Position numbers and translations under genes: made by a program. A stretch of DNA of 64,000 nucleotides from Pomphorhynchus laevis (taxonomy: Eukaryota; Acanthocephala; Palaeacanthocephala; Echinorhynchida; Pomphorhynchidae): the NCBI GenBank assembly GCA_012934845.2, contig WNNJ02001118.1, forward strand, positions 1-64,000, written 5' to 3'. This document shows, piece after piece, positions 51,985 to 62,811 of the stretch. The notes below the pieces were generated by a model that made no database searches, was not told the DNA's origin, and saw nothing but the letters and a program-made list of their open reading frames with translations. Positions within the stretch are counted from its first letter, which is position 1. Every line of letters starts with the position of its first letter.

Positions 51985-52131
51985 CTTTGTATACTAAGGA
52001 TAACTTGCTATTGCGAATTCGTTTATTCCGTCGACTTTCATTGCAACATTTTTTATCCCGAGGATTTTCGTTTAATAGACTTTCGGTACATTCAGCCATT
52101 TGCCCATATTTCTCGTCCGATCGATAATTGT
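51985..52131 (-). CDS. Unrecognised host gene, third-last exon
   Basis: Acceptor TTTTTTCAAG and donor AAAG|GTATAA enclose 147 bases (2 + 48 codons + 1): NYRSDEKYGQMAECTESLLN, ENPRDKKCCNESRRNKRIRN, SKLSLVYK. The basic run NESRRNKRIRNSK could be a nuclear localisation signal. Its first codon is completed by the G that ends the 60.64-kb exon, giving ...KHFY-D-NYRSDE..., so the two exons join across an 8.5-kb intron. Confidence 0.6.
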
Positions 52132-52269
52132 CTTGAAAAAAGACAATAAAACAATGCTCAACTTTAAAATATTTAAATTAATGGCCATTACGTAAAACGA
52201 AATCGATTTAATAAATTTAATAAATCAAAGCACTTAACTGAAGATCGTACCAAATAGCTTTTAATGTTA

Positions 52270-52440
52270 ATAAACCGAATAATAAATTCCTTCTGATTAG
52301 TTGTCGTAAGGAGGAACTGCTATGTTATCAGATTTCTGACCCTAGTCTTCGACCCAACATAGCAGCGAGACAGAACACATGCTAATGAAGTATTTCCTCT
52401 TATGAAATTTGATTATCAAATATTCTATTCTAATACAAAG
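52270..52440 (-). repeat. PLE-A tail copy
   Basis: TAAGGAGGAACTGCTATGTT, ATCAGATTTCTGACCCTAGT, CCCAACATAGCAGCGAGACA and ACACATGCTAATGAAGTATT match the tail region at 34770-34870 with substitutions. It lies in the 8.5-kb intron. Confidence 0.75.
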
Positions 52441-53280
52441 TAATAATACAAAATTTTATGGATGGAGTAATCCATTCCTAAACATTTTCGCTTAATAGTA
52501 TTAATTTATTTTTAATTATATTTTGATGATTTATATATTTGATTATTTATTGTTTGATTTTATTTTTATAAAAATAAATAAATAAAAATAAATAAATAAA
52601 AATAATAATGAAGAGAAATTTATTGCCATCGCTCCTCTCTAGTCTTAGACAAAATATAAAAGAAAGGAAAAATATATTTACAATAAATCAAAAACATTCA
52701 ATTTAAACGGATAATGATGTTAGAAGTTGTACCAATATATTGCATCTTCTATTCGTCATATACTATGCCCCTAATGCTTCTGCACTGTTCCTCTTAAAAG
52801 GCCTCAGATAGATCGTGCACTTTACTTCATACGATCGATATCTTGCAAACTCAAATGCTGCAAATATGGGCATTCGAAAATATGAAGCAAGGGCCAGCAA
52901 GCGCACAAACAAAATTTGCACGAACAGCACGACTATCGCGAATGTAAAAAATAAATAAAAATAATAATACTAAATCAATAAATCAAAATTTAATAATTAG
53001 ATAATAAATTATTAAAAATAATTGTTATAAAATTTTATATAACTTATATCAAGTTAAAATTTAAAATTGAAATTTGGAATAAAAGTCAATTATTAATTAT
53101 TAATTATTAATAATTAATTAATTATTAATCAAACATTATTAATGTTCGATTAATAACGATTGTTAGTGGGTAACAACAAGCTTATGATTTTTAATAGTAT
53201 AACCTTAACAATTATCTGAATATATAACAAATTTGTCACAAGAATAGACATTTTCATTACGAATGTGTGCACCTGTGAAC
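52441..53280. other. AT-rich intronic stretch with (AATA)n microsatellite
   Basis: AAATAAATAAATAAAAATAA-type microsatellite at 52575-52615. 52620-52950 has somewhat higher G+C but no assignable frame. 52960-53110 resembles the AT-rich middle of a PLE-A tail in reverse orientation. Confidence 0.5.
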
Positions 53281-53289
53281 GACCTCGAT

Positions 53290-54200
53290 TGCTCACAATG
53301 GGAAATTATTCAGTCCAAAATCACCATGCAAATAAAGGAAGAAAAACAATTGCGATACAAAGAAATGCAAATGCAGTTATTTGACGAACTAACAAGAATA
53401 TAAAAGGAGAATATAAAACATATCACTAATAATTCTGGAACCTCGTTATGGCTCAGCACTTTTCCTGTTACAAAAGCTGGTCGATACTTATCGAAGCAAC
53501 AATTTCAAGACACGATATAAGAGAGATATGGATGGGAACCACTAAACACCCCATCTAATTATATTTGTGGACAGAACTTCAACATTGTACATGTGCTCTC
53601 ATGTCAAGTTGGTGGAATACCTTTCATACGACATAACACAATAAGAGACGAGATCGCGTTAGCAATTCGTGATGTGTGCCAATGTTGTCATTGAGCCGTC
53701 ACTTCTACCAGTTCCAGATTTAATGTTATTTGATAATATCAGTACAACCACAGAGAGGTCGGATAGACTAGACATAGCATGCAATAATCTACGATGACAC
53801 GGTCCTTTATGGACGTTTGTATTTATAACCCACTTGCCACATCGTATTCCCAACGGATTACCGATTTGCATAATTATTATGAGAATAGAAAACAAGCAAA
53901 ATATGCTGAAAGAGTGGCAAAAATCGAGTGCTCCAGATTTCACCCTCTCATGTCTTCTGAGCTAGGAAACATGTCCTAATTCAGACAGTATTACGGCAGT
54001 GATCACATAAACAGGCGGTTAAACACAACACATCTTATCACGAATGCATCACTCACCTTAGAAACAACATTTCATTCATCTTCGCAAAATGTGTATATTT
54101 GGCGATTCGACAAGCATCCATAAGAAACCTCAACAGTCCAACGAATCCACTCAATCATTCGCCAAACTAATAGAAATGTTATGAAACAACTTGGTTAAGG
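53290..54200 (+). pseudogene. R2-like CCHC + RLE fragment
   Basis: In changing frames: KEEKQLRYKEMQMQLFDELT, SLWLSTFPVTKAGRYLSKQQ and FQDTI, ERYGWEPLNTPSNYICGQNF, NIVHVLSCQVGGIPFIRHNT, IRDEIALAIRDVC (C-x-H-x3-C knuckle and GG...RHN.iRD), SDRLDIACNN, then FMDVCIYNPLATSYSQRITD, NRKQAKYAERVAKIECSRFH (endonuclease). This is the clearest view of the family's 'LRY.W...CG..f...H.lsC..GG' signature. RT is absent. It lies in the 8.5-kb intron. Confidence 0.75.
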
Positions 54201-54299
54201 CCTATTTGAAAAAATCTACACATTTGTAAAATTATTCTAACAAATATTGTTATAAACATAATATTAAAGCTTTAATAATCTTTAATATTATATAATATT

Positions 54300-54875
54300 A
54301 TATAATCAAATCAGCTAACTGAGTCTACGTATTTAATATAATTATAAAATAAACAAAACATAATAATGCTAAATCAAAATTTAATAATTAAATAATAAAA
54401 TAAATAATTGTTTTTAGATTTTCTATAATTTAAATCAAGTTAAAAAAAATGAAATTTAAAATAAACGTCATTTTTATGAATTGACTAATAAATAACAGAC
54501 GTTGTATCAGAATAAGAATTAGAGGTCATCAGAAGGAACTGCTATGCTATCAGATGATTTATCAGAATAAGAATAATAAGATAATAAGGAAAACCAATGA
54601 CCGATATGATTTTATTTCCTCAAAACCATTGAGGAAATAAAATCAGCTAACTGAGTCTACGTATTGTTATATAATTATAAAATAAACAAAACATAATAAT
54701 GCTAAATCAAAATTTAATAATTAAATAATAAAATTAATAATTGTTTTTAAATTTTCAATAATTTAAATCAAGTTAAAATAAAAAATTGAAATTTAAAAAG
54801 TCATTTTTATGAATTGACTAATAAATAACAGACGTTGTATCAGAATAAGAATTAGAGGTCATCAGGAGGAACTGA
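54300..54875 (-). repeat. Two PLE-A tails in tandem
   Basis: 54300-54560 and 54640-54875 both start (inverted) at AAATCAGCTAACTGAGTCTA CG and run through AAACAAAACATAATAATGCT, TTGACTAATAAATAACAGAC and AGAGGTCATCAG(A/G)AGGAACT. Only ~80 bp of unrelated sequence separates them, so one tail inserted beside another. Confidence 0.8.
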
Positions 54876-56500
54876 GTCAATAAAATAAAAGTCAATAAAA
54901 TTGACTTTTATTTTTTAAATCTTAACTTTCTATAAATTATATAACATCTTATAATTTTTTAAGCCAGACGCGAAAGAACGACGATAACTAGATAAAGTTT
55001 CGTAATCAAAATTACTCATCTGTACCAGATGCATGCAGAGGAGGACTAACAGACCGCAAGAAATTTAGAAATTATGCTGAATTTCTTTGAAATTCATATT
55101 TAATATTATATGTAATATTAATATTCATATTTAATATTATACAAATTTCTTTGAAATTTGTATATAATCAAGAATATAACTTATATCAAGTTAAAAAGTA
55201 GAATTAAAATTTAAAATAAAAGTCAATTTTATGAATTAACTAATAAATAACATACGATGAGATAGAAGATAATAACACAATTCACATAACGGTAACATCC
55301 CTTGTGACCTAATTGCATAACATTTTGCTTTTCTTAATTATTGTATTGAAAGTACCTCAATATTATCAAAAACTTGGACTTGTGATATTTGCTTATTTAT
55401 GATATTAATGCTGATGCTCGTTTAGGATTATATTTGCTTATATATTTAGGAAAGTATAACATCTTTTAAAAATATAAATTATTATTAATAAATAACAATT
55501 ATTAATTATTTATTATTAAATTGTTTGAATTTTATCGTTTATTAAACTTATCTATTTGCCCCCGATGCTATGTTGGGTTGAAGAATGGGGGCCAAAATCT
55601 AACAGCTCCTTATTACCTTTAATCCTTATTATGATACATCGTCTTTTATTTATTAGTCAATTCATAAAAATTGATTTTTATTTGAATTTTAATCTTTTAT
55701 TTTAACTTGATATAAATTATATAAAATATTATATAATTATTTTTTTATCATTTGTGATTTGTAAATAAAAATACGTAGACCCAGTTATCTGATCTTATCA
55801 GTTAGCTGATTTGATAAAATGTATGTAAAATTTAAAATAAAAATCAATTTTTATGGAAGTTGACTAATAAATAATATCCGATGTATTCGAAAAGGTAATA
55901 GAGGTTATCAGTAAATTTGAATTGGCGGTATAAGGAAAATTATATTTCTTTTGGACTCAGTTAGCTGATTTGATTCGTCGATCCTACTTAAAAATTAGAA
56001 AATTAGAAAACACGAAAGGTAGGCGTAGGCTTTAAAAATTAGAAATATAATATTACTTTGAATTTGTAATAAAAAGACCGCACTTCTTTAAGATGTCAAC
56101 GAGATTGACATCTCGTTGACATGAGATGTCAATCTCGTCTTGTCAATCAACATCTTTTTTAAGATGTTGATTGGAAATGATTAAATGATAAAAAATTAAT
56201 TTTTTAATCTTGATTTTTTAGCGAAATTCAAAGAATTTCCAATGATTATCAGATTATTTGTCAATTGATTGATTTTTATTTTAAATCTCAATTTTAAAGT
56301 TTGACTTGATATATTGTACAAAATCTTATACAATTATTATGCTGATGCTCGTTTAGGAATATATTTGTTTGAGGTCATCATGAGGAAATGCTATGTTATC
56401 AGGTTTCGGTCCCTATTCCTTGATTTAACATAGCAACGAGGTCAAATACATGCTAATGACATATTTTACGTCGTTAAAATTTAATCAAGATAAAAATAAA
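54876..56500. repeat. Mosaic of PLE-A tail pieces in both orientations
   Basis: Pieces: ~55180-55260 (-), 55555-55810 (+, GATGCTATGTTGGGTTGAAG...ACGTAGACCCAGTTATCTGA), 55850-55925 (-), 55950-55970 (+ end GGACTCAGTTAGCTGATTTG) and 56260-56465 (-, GAGGTCATCATGAGGAAATG, GGTTTCGGTCCC). A local palindromic run GAGATGTCAATCTCGTC/TGACATCTCGTTGACAT lies at 56090-56170. No coding sequence. Confidence 0.65.
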
Positions 56501-56928
56501 ATTACTTTGATCGTTAACATATATTTTAAATCGAAATAAACTTTATTCCTGGGTATAATATTATCCTTTTTTAATAGATCTCTTATACAACACGTGAGGC
56601 TAATAGATAAATTATGATGAATATTAGCAGAAAAATATTGATGATCAAATTTTTAATCTTTTATACAAATTTTTTATTTATATTAATTAGTTTAAAAAAA
56701 TTAAAAATTAAAGAGATAAAATACATAATATAAAAAGAGAAAAAATATAAAAAACATACAATTGTCCAACATTAGTGTTGTCATTCTATTGACAATACGG
56801 CGCGATCTCTGTTTTGAAATGTGAATACAACGAAATAGAGAGAATGCTAATTGCAACGATTTAATACAAGTTTGTTGATAGCATAATTCTTTGCAATATT
56901 AACGAGGAACGAAATTACTAATGATAAG

Positions 56929-57100
56929 AGGTCGGCCACGTAAATCAGCTGTTGTTCCTTCTAAGCGAGATGATGACAGTGAGCGTTCAGTAGGACAACA
57001 TGAAAGTCGGTGCAAGGTCGGCCACGTAAATCAGCTGTTGTTCCTTCTAAGCGAGATGATGACAGTGAGCGTTCAGTAAGACAACATGAAAGTCGGTCCA
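56929..57100 (+). repeat. 86-bp tandem duplication at the ORF1 start
   Basis: AGGTCGGCCACGTAAATCAG begins at 56929 and again at 57015; the two 86-bp units differ at about two positions. As 86 is not a multiple of three, the second unit is out of frame with the original ATG. Confidence 0.9.
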
Positions 57101-57681
57101 AAGACGAGCAAGCCTTGCAGGCCAATGCTGTTGATATGTCTCAGGGCATATCATTTACAGACGGAAGTAGTCACCGTGACATTAAATGTTCTAATTCACA
57201 ATGTCCTGTTTGGATCACTGTGTGTATACCACGTCAACTACCTGTTAATTTCCTTGATAAAGATTTTATTTGTGGATTTTGCGCAGCTACTTTACAGACA
57301 AATGTTCTTGAAATTCAGAGACATGTATGTTCGTTACTATCGGGTAACATGCTACTATCACCAAATAGTTCCTATGCCCAGCTAGATTCAGTGTCACGTC
57401 ATGTTCCAAATCGTTTAAAAAGCCAAACAAATGATACTGTTCGATATACTGTTTGCAACCAATCGATTTTTTGTGATGACATTCCCGGAACAGATCAAAA
57501 TATGTCGATGAATATTGGCGAACAAACGGTCTCAGTTAAGAATGGTGGGCCTCTTGTAGTAAGACTGACGAGTTATATGATTGAAACGGCTATAAACAAC
57601 GACAAAACTCTGACTATCCGGTCAATTATCCGGTCTATTAATGACAAAATCGGAACTAGCTCAAAGACTGACACATGGTGA
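57010..57681 (+). CDS. LINE B ORF1
   Basis: A 223-codon frame. The N-terminus QGRPRKSAVVPSKR is AT-hook-like (the undamaged upstream unit reads RGRPRK). A zinc finger follows: DIKCSNSQCPVWITVCIP ... DKDFICGFCAATLQ (C-x4-C ... C-x2-C), shared with LINE A (GCDNKNCNVWTHV) and LINE C (DIKCSSPGCTLRTNV). The rest is polar. The overlap with the endonuclease frame at 57641 suggests ORF2 begins there. Probably an RNA/DNA-binding chaperone for the LINE RNA. Confidence 0.7.
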   Translation: MQGRPRKSAVVPSKRDDDSERSVRQHESRSKDEQALQANAVDMSQGISFTDGSSHRDIKCSNSQCPVWITVCIPRQLPVNFLDKDFICGFCAATLQTNVLEIQRHVCSLLSGNMLLSPNSSYAQLDSVSRHVPNRLKSQTNDTVRYTVCNQSIFCDDIPGTDQNMSMNIGEQTVSVKNGGPLVVRLTSYMIETAINNDKTLTIRSIIRSINDKIGTSSKTDTW

Positions 57682-58713
57682 AAACAACTTAACAATTCAG
57701 AATTTTCAGGTAGTGCGGCGGCGCCTCTACATTCGTTGTCAAGGCTTATTAAACACAGCAGATATTGCTTCCCATGGTGCTTCGACGCCGATGCCTACAG
57801 AGTGCACCTACCAAAATTTCATAAGAATCTCTATTGCATTGTTCAAGTCGGGAACTCAAAATAGTTCGTCATCTAAATGTACAATAAATAAAGCTTCCAA
57901 CCAAATTCTATACTCTAATGTGTGTAGTGTGTTTAATAAAATTGATGAAATTGGATTACTGATTTACGACCATAATCTAATAATTGCAGCTTTTACCGAA
58001 TCGTGGCAAAACCCTTCTATCTCCGGTAATTAAATTTTGTTAAATTGGCTCGATTGTGTTGGTTCAAACAATCAATGATCTATACTTTACTCAAAATGTC
58101 AATGGATTTACCAGAATATCTTGTACGTCTCGTTCTCTTCTTGATCTGGTTTTGTCTGCTCCAGGAAATATTGTCACTAGCGTTAATCACTTGGATCTAG
58201 TTGGATATTCTGATTATGGCACCTTATTAATAGATCTTGGACTTAGTATCCCAATCAATAATTCCTGTGTTAACAGATTCAACCCTTTTAAAGCCGACTA
58301 CAACAAAATAAAGGAGTTCCTTTCTACCGTTTCGTGGCCTAATGCTTATATTGTGGGTATTAATCCCGCCCGACTGTTTTTCAAAGACACCTTGTATATA
58401 GTACTTACCCACTACGCCCAATTGTACGTCAAACTAACGTCGGCTCATATCCACGTTAGTTAAATCGAGAACTCAAACAAGCACAGGCTCAGCGACGCAA
58501 GGCATTTTGTAATTATAAAGCAGGTAACTCTAGTTTTGAGCAATACAGACAGTATAGAAACAGGATAACATCCTGAAGAGACGTACGAGAGTAATTTTTG
58601 AAAAGAATTTATCCGGACGATGTCGTCATGACCATGGCTCACTCTTCAAATACATTTCATCAAGAAAACGTATAGCTAACACATTCTCCTCTATTCGTGA
58701 CAGCCAAGGTGAT

Positions 58714-59737
58714 TTGGTATTGGACTCAAAGGAAATTGCTAATGTATTCGGCACACACTTCACATCGCTGAATTCGTTACTGAATGCTCTATCGCAAATA
58801 TCTGACAGTACGTATGGTTCGGTAGCTAATACTACTTCTGACATTGATAACTTCATTAAACCTGACTTGGTGTACAACAAGTTGTCCCGTCTGAAATGCA
58901 CATTAAGTGCTGGTCCGGATCTATGGCCGTCAGCATATCTTCGCATTCAAGCTGACACCATATGTTTACCTCTATATAATATCTTTTGTGCCACACTCGT
59001 GCTAAAAAAGATCCCTTCAGACTGGAAGCGCTCTCTTATCTGACCCATATTTAGACAGGGGTCTCGTTCCGACATCTTTAACTACAGACCGAATCGGCCT
59101 CACATGTGTCTGCTGTCGCGTACTGGAACGCTTACTTCTGCGAAAAGTCACCACTCACCTATAAACGAACCATATCCTCGCCCCTGAACAACATGGTTTT
59201 CGGAAAGGTCATTCAACACTAACGAATTTGTTGTTATCACACGATAGCTGGACCAGATATTATGATTTTGTCATTCCGGTTGACGCCATCTTTTTCGACT
59301 TCTCTAAGGCATTTGATACAGTCCTTCATGTTAATTTAATTCAAAAACTGCGCAATATCCACCTTGATGAGTGTTTAGTTCGCTGGATTATTGAATTTCT
59401 GTCTGACAGTCATTGCTTCGTAAGGATAAACGACGAATTATATGATCGCTTCCATACAAATCTTGGAGTATCTCAGGGAACTATAGTTGGTCCAGTTTTT
59501 TTCAGCATATACATTAACGACCACATTCCTAAACTTAGATCTAAGTGTGTTCTCTACGCTGATGATTTAAAAATCTGTAACACCATAGTTTTGGACTCAG
59601 ATTTAGACATCTTGCAGTATGATATTAACACCATAAATGATTGGTTGATTTTGAACGGGTTAAAATTCAATTTGAAAAAGTGTGCCTATATTTGCCTATC
59701 GAAACGTCCGGCCGAGTCAGATAATATTTATATATAA
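58714..59737 (+). pseudogene. LINE B reverse transcriptase
   Basis: 58714-59043: KEIANVFGTHFTSLNSLL, LKCTLSAGPDLWPSAYLR (GPDgip motif), SDWKRSLI. In a shifted frame near 59040-59220: GSRSDIFNYRP, CRVLERLLLRK, EQHGFRKGHSTLTNLLLSHD. Frame 59228-59737: AIFFDFSKAFDTVLHVNLI (A), LGVSQGTIVGPVFFSIYIND (B), KCVLYADDLKICNTI (C), NDWLILNGLKFNLKKCAYI (D). Two frameshifts; catalytic residues complete. Confidence 0.75.
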
Positions 59738-60113
59738 ACAGCAGTGTTATTCTTAGAACGAACTCATAAAAAGATTTAGGTGTTTATGTATGTTCTAGCT
59801 TATCGACACGTTTACATACTGACACTACATGTTCCAAAGTGATAAGGGTCATCGGCCTGATTTGCTGAGCTCTTGTTCATGTTAACATCTCATGCTTCAA
59901 AAAATCTCACAAGCACATATTTTGAGCATCCTGCTATATGCTTCGCCGGCCTGTTACCCAATCATTTTACGAGAACGCAATAGTCTAGAGTGTATCTTCC
60001 GATCAGCAACTAAAATGGTAAAAACGGTTAGACATGTGGAATGTCAGAATCGGCTCTTGAGTTTGGGAATGGGATTACTTGGATATCTGCGCGACAAGGC
60101 GGACCTTGCCTAG

Positions 60114-60639
60114 CCTGGCAGATTTTACACTAAAATCACCATCCACTCAGATCGTTAATGTATACGAGTGATATAACCTCACATCATGGGAACCAGTTCA
60201 TGCTAAAAACAAAACGATTACGCTACAAACGAACATCCCTCTACTTCCAGCGAATCGTTAATACTTGGAACCACCTTGCTGACACAACAGTAGCATCCTC
60301 GAATCTGGCTTCTTTGAAATGAAATCTGGAGGAAGATCCTTTCTTGAAGACAAAGACCGAGTCAGATGACATATGAACAATAGCAAGTGCCCTCTACATT
60401 TACTTTTTCTAATTGTGACGCAACTTGTAATGAGCCTTCTGCTCACTTCGATGTCCATTGATAATAATTTATATATTTTTTTTATTTTTAATTTAATAGA
60501 CAGTTTTTTTTGCAGAATTCGTTTTACTATTTCTAAAATAAAAAACAAAAAGAGCGAAAATTTTAAATGATAAATCAAATCTTTTCGCTCAGTCAATACA
60601 CATAAAATTCGTTCATAAATAATTATAAATACAATTTAC
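60114..60639. other. LINE B 3' flank, no gene
   Basis: A G+C-moderate tail of LINE B with scattered stops to about 60370, then AT-rich sequence. Frames on both strands lack recognisable motifs. Confidence 0.4.
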
Positions 60640-60778
60640 CGTAAAAATGTTTCAATTCTAGTATATATTCATCAGGTAAAGGCGTAATATTAAGCCAAGG
60701 ACCACTAGACCAGCAGTCAGCATCTGTTTCCAATGCGTACATTAGTTTATGAATCTGAATTAATCCATTAGCAAGCTT
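60640..60778 (-). CDS. Unrecognised host gene, upstream exon
   Basis: Acceptor GATTATATTTAG and donor TACG|GTAAATT bound 139 bases (46 codons + 1) encoding KLANGLIQIHKLMYALETDA, DCWSSGPWLNITPLPDEYIL and ELKHFY. It is conserved-looking, with Trp, Pro and His content unlike the AT-rich flanks. Phase 1 exit fits the exon at 51985-52131. No family was recognised. Further upstream exons (above 60.8 kb or outside the window) are expected because the exon has no start codon. Confidence 0.65.
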
Positions 60779-61797
60779 CTAAATATAATCAATAAAGTTA
60801 TAAGTTATTATGATTAATTCACACTAAATAAAGACCATTAAGAAATTGTGTATACAAATTCATAAAATAATCGAAATATTCGCATCAAATAAAGTCGCAT
60901 TATTTGCAGATTAACACAAAGTCGGAAGAATGTACTATTTACAATAGTACATTCGTTCTGTGCTGACATATCCACTATATCGAATAACAATTCAACTTGC
61001 AGGAGATTGCATATCAAATAGCAATTCAACTTGCAGGATAAAGTATACGTGTCCTAAAATTCACATCGCTATATAATGTGTAATGGTCTATTTTTCTTAA
61101 AGAATCGATTCTTTATTTTTACAACAAACATTTTTTGTCGAATGTAAAAACCGGCATTTTTGATTAAATAATTGAAAATTGTGGATTTCTTCAGAAAGCG
61201 ATGTCTTTGTAAGCATCATAATATATAAAATATTAATAACTTAATATTAGATCAACCGTATCAAGTGCCAGATATTAGTAAATTCGTATAATACATCCAT
61301 AAAGTATAAAAACATATTAATATTATATGATAGCATATATTATAAATCATATATCTTAATAAATTTATTTAATATATTTTATAATGTATTATATATTAAT
61401 TTTATACTATATATAACATATATTATATAAAACATAATATATTATCTAATATATATTATATTTAGGTTATAATATTTAGGTCAACCGCATATTATTATAT
61501 TCCACTGATTAAAAGTTTCTTGATTATTTCAGAGAGAAATAAAATTTTCTTAATAGATAATAACATACAATTTCAGAAATACTTGTGATCTAATTCATTT
61601 AGCGAATTATATCGAATATATCAAATACATATGTATTAAGGCTACAATTACGAAATTTGCCCGTCTGTAAAGCACAACTGATTACAGTTACATACCATAA
61701 CTGATTACAATCAGCGATCAGCTTTCACGAGCAATCAGATTTTACCAACTTTAAATGACAACTCATACTTTATCAAATATAAGATGATGTCTTTGGA
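60779..61797. other. AT-rich spacer with TATA-type low complexity
   Basis: 61300-61490 is nearly pure A/T with repeated TATATTATA. 60990-61040 repeats ATAGCAATTCAACTTGCAGG twice (AACAATTCAACTTGCAGGAG, AGCAATTCAACTTGCAGGAT). GATTACAGTTAC-type repeats at 61680-61710 may be the LINE C leader. Confidence 0.5.
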
Positions 61798-62030
61798 ATG
61801 GACCTTCCGCCATTTAGTAGGGCTTGCGATTTTGTTCGCAACTGTCGAAACTGTGCCAATTGTTTTGCTGTGAGATTTTCAAACCGTGGTTCAAGTGCTA
61901 CTATCTACGCAAACGCAATTTCAGTCGACATATCGATAATTAAGTTGCCAACAGTGATGCAGACGGGCAGCTCAATCAATTCTTCTACAACTATGCACCT
62001 TAGCAGATTTCAGCGAGCATAATTTTTCCT

Positions 62031-62279
62031 TTGCATCCAACTTATCTTAGTACGTTAGCTACAGGCGAGTTTGATACGGCTGATTTCGTAACCCTTGATA
62101 TCAAATGCTCAAGTCCTGGTTGCACTCTGAGAACCAATGTGAAAACTACTGGTAGCGTCGATAGATATTTCTTTCTGGTGGAGTTCCACTGTAGATATTG
62201 TTCAGCAAAACGTTTATTTTCAATTGAAGTTGTTGAGCGCTCACGAATCGAAATCGCTGAGTTGACGACAGCGCTTTGA
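62031..62279 (+). pseudogene. LINE C ORF1 zinc-finger segment
   Basis: An 82-codon frame with C-x4-C (KCSSPGC) and, about 30 residues later, C-x2-C (FHCRYCSAK), followed by SIEVVERSRIEIAELTTAL, which looks like the start of a helix. It is preceded in a separate frame by a short Cys-containing stretch (FVRNCRNCANC). Confidence 0.6.
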
Positions 62280-62347
62280 AACTTGAAGAATAATTTTTTG
62301 AAAAAATTTCATCTAATAATGGAGAATCCAGTTTAACTAGATCGCGT

Positions 62348-62811
62348 ACTTTTGTAGGTGTGATTCGACAGGAGGTTGTAAGGTCTGTTTTCGCGGCTAA
62401 TCATTTAAACAAGGATCTGACTTCGCTTAGATTCTTGCACAAGTGTGATAAGCAGGCGAATCGTTAGTGTTATGTAATCATTAGAGGGTCACCTGTTTCA
62501 TCGAATGATCAAGGCGTTATCAAGAACATTTTCTCTGAGAACGGATAAATCTATCAACATGTCGGTATCTTCGACTAACTACTTTTGTAGGTGTGATTCG
62601 ACAGGAGGTTGTAAGGTCTGTTTTCGCGGCTAATCATTTAAACAAGAATCTAACTCCGTTTAGATTCTTGCACAAGTGTGATAAGCAGGCGAATCGTTAG
62701 TGTTACGTAATCATTATAGGGTCACCTGTCTCATCGAATGATCAAGACGTCGTCAAGAACATTTCTCTGAGAACGGATAAATCTATCAACATATCGGTAT
62801 CTTCGACTCAA
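62348..62811 (+). repeat. 233-bp tandem duplication in LINE C ORF1
   Basis: ACTTTTGTAGGTGTGATTCG begins at 62348 and at 62581. Both units encode FVGVIRQEVVRSVFAANHLN, RFLHKCDKQANR and end GTATCTTCGACT. About 95% identical. It is not a multiple of three, so it shifts frame. Confidence 0.9.

Larger units (their letters stand above)
56921..60113 (+). mobile_element. LINE B (CR1/Jockey-like)
   Basis: ORF1 starts at ATG 56921 (MIRGRPRKSAVVPSKRDD) and continues from 57010 after an 86-bp tandem duplication. Endonuclease pieces (57880-58460), linker (58590-58720), RT (58714-59737) and C-terminal scraps to 60113. The central endonuclease is deleted: TESWQNPSISGN at 58030 jumps to a C-terminal LTQ/FTRI-type segment at 58060. 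RT motif C (YADD) is intact. Confidence 0.8.
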
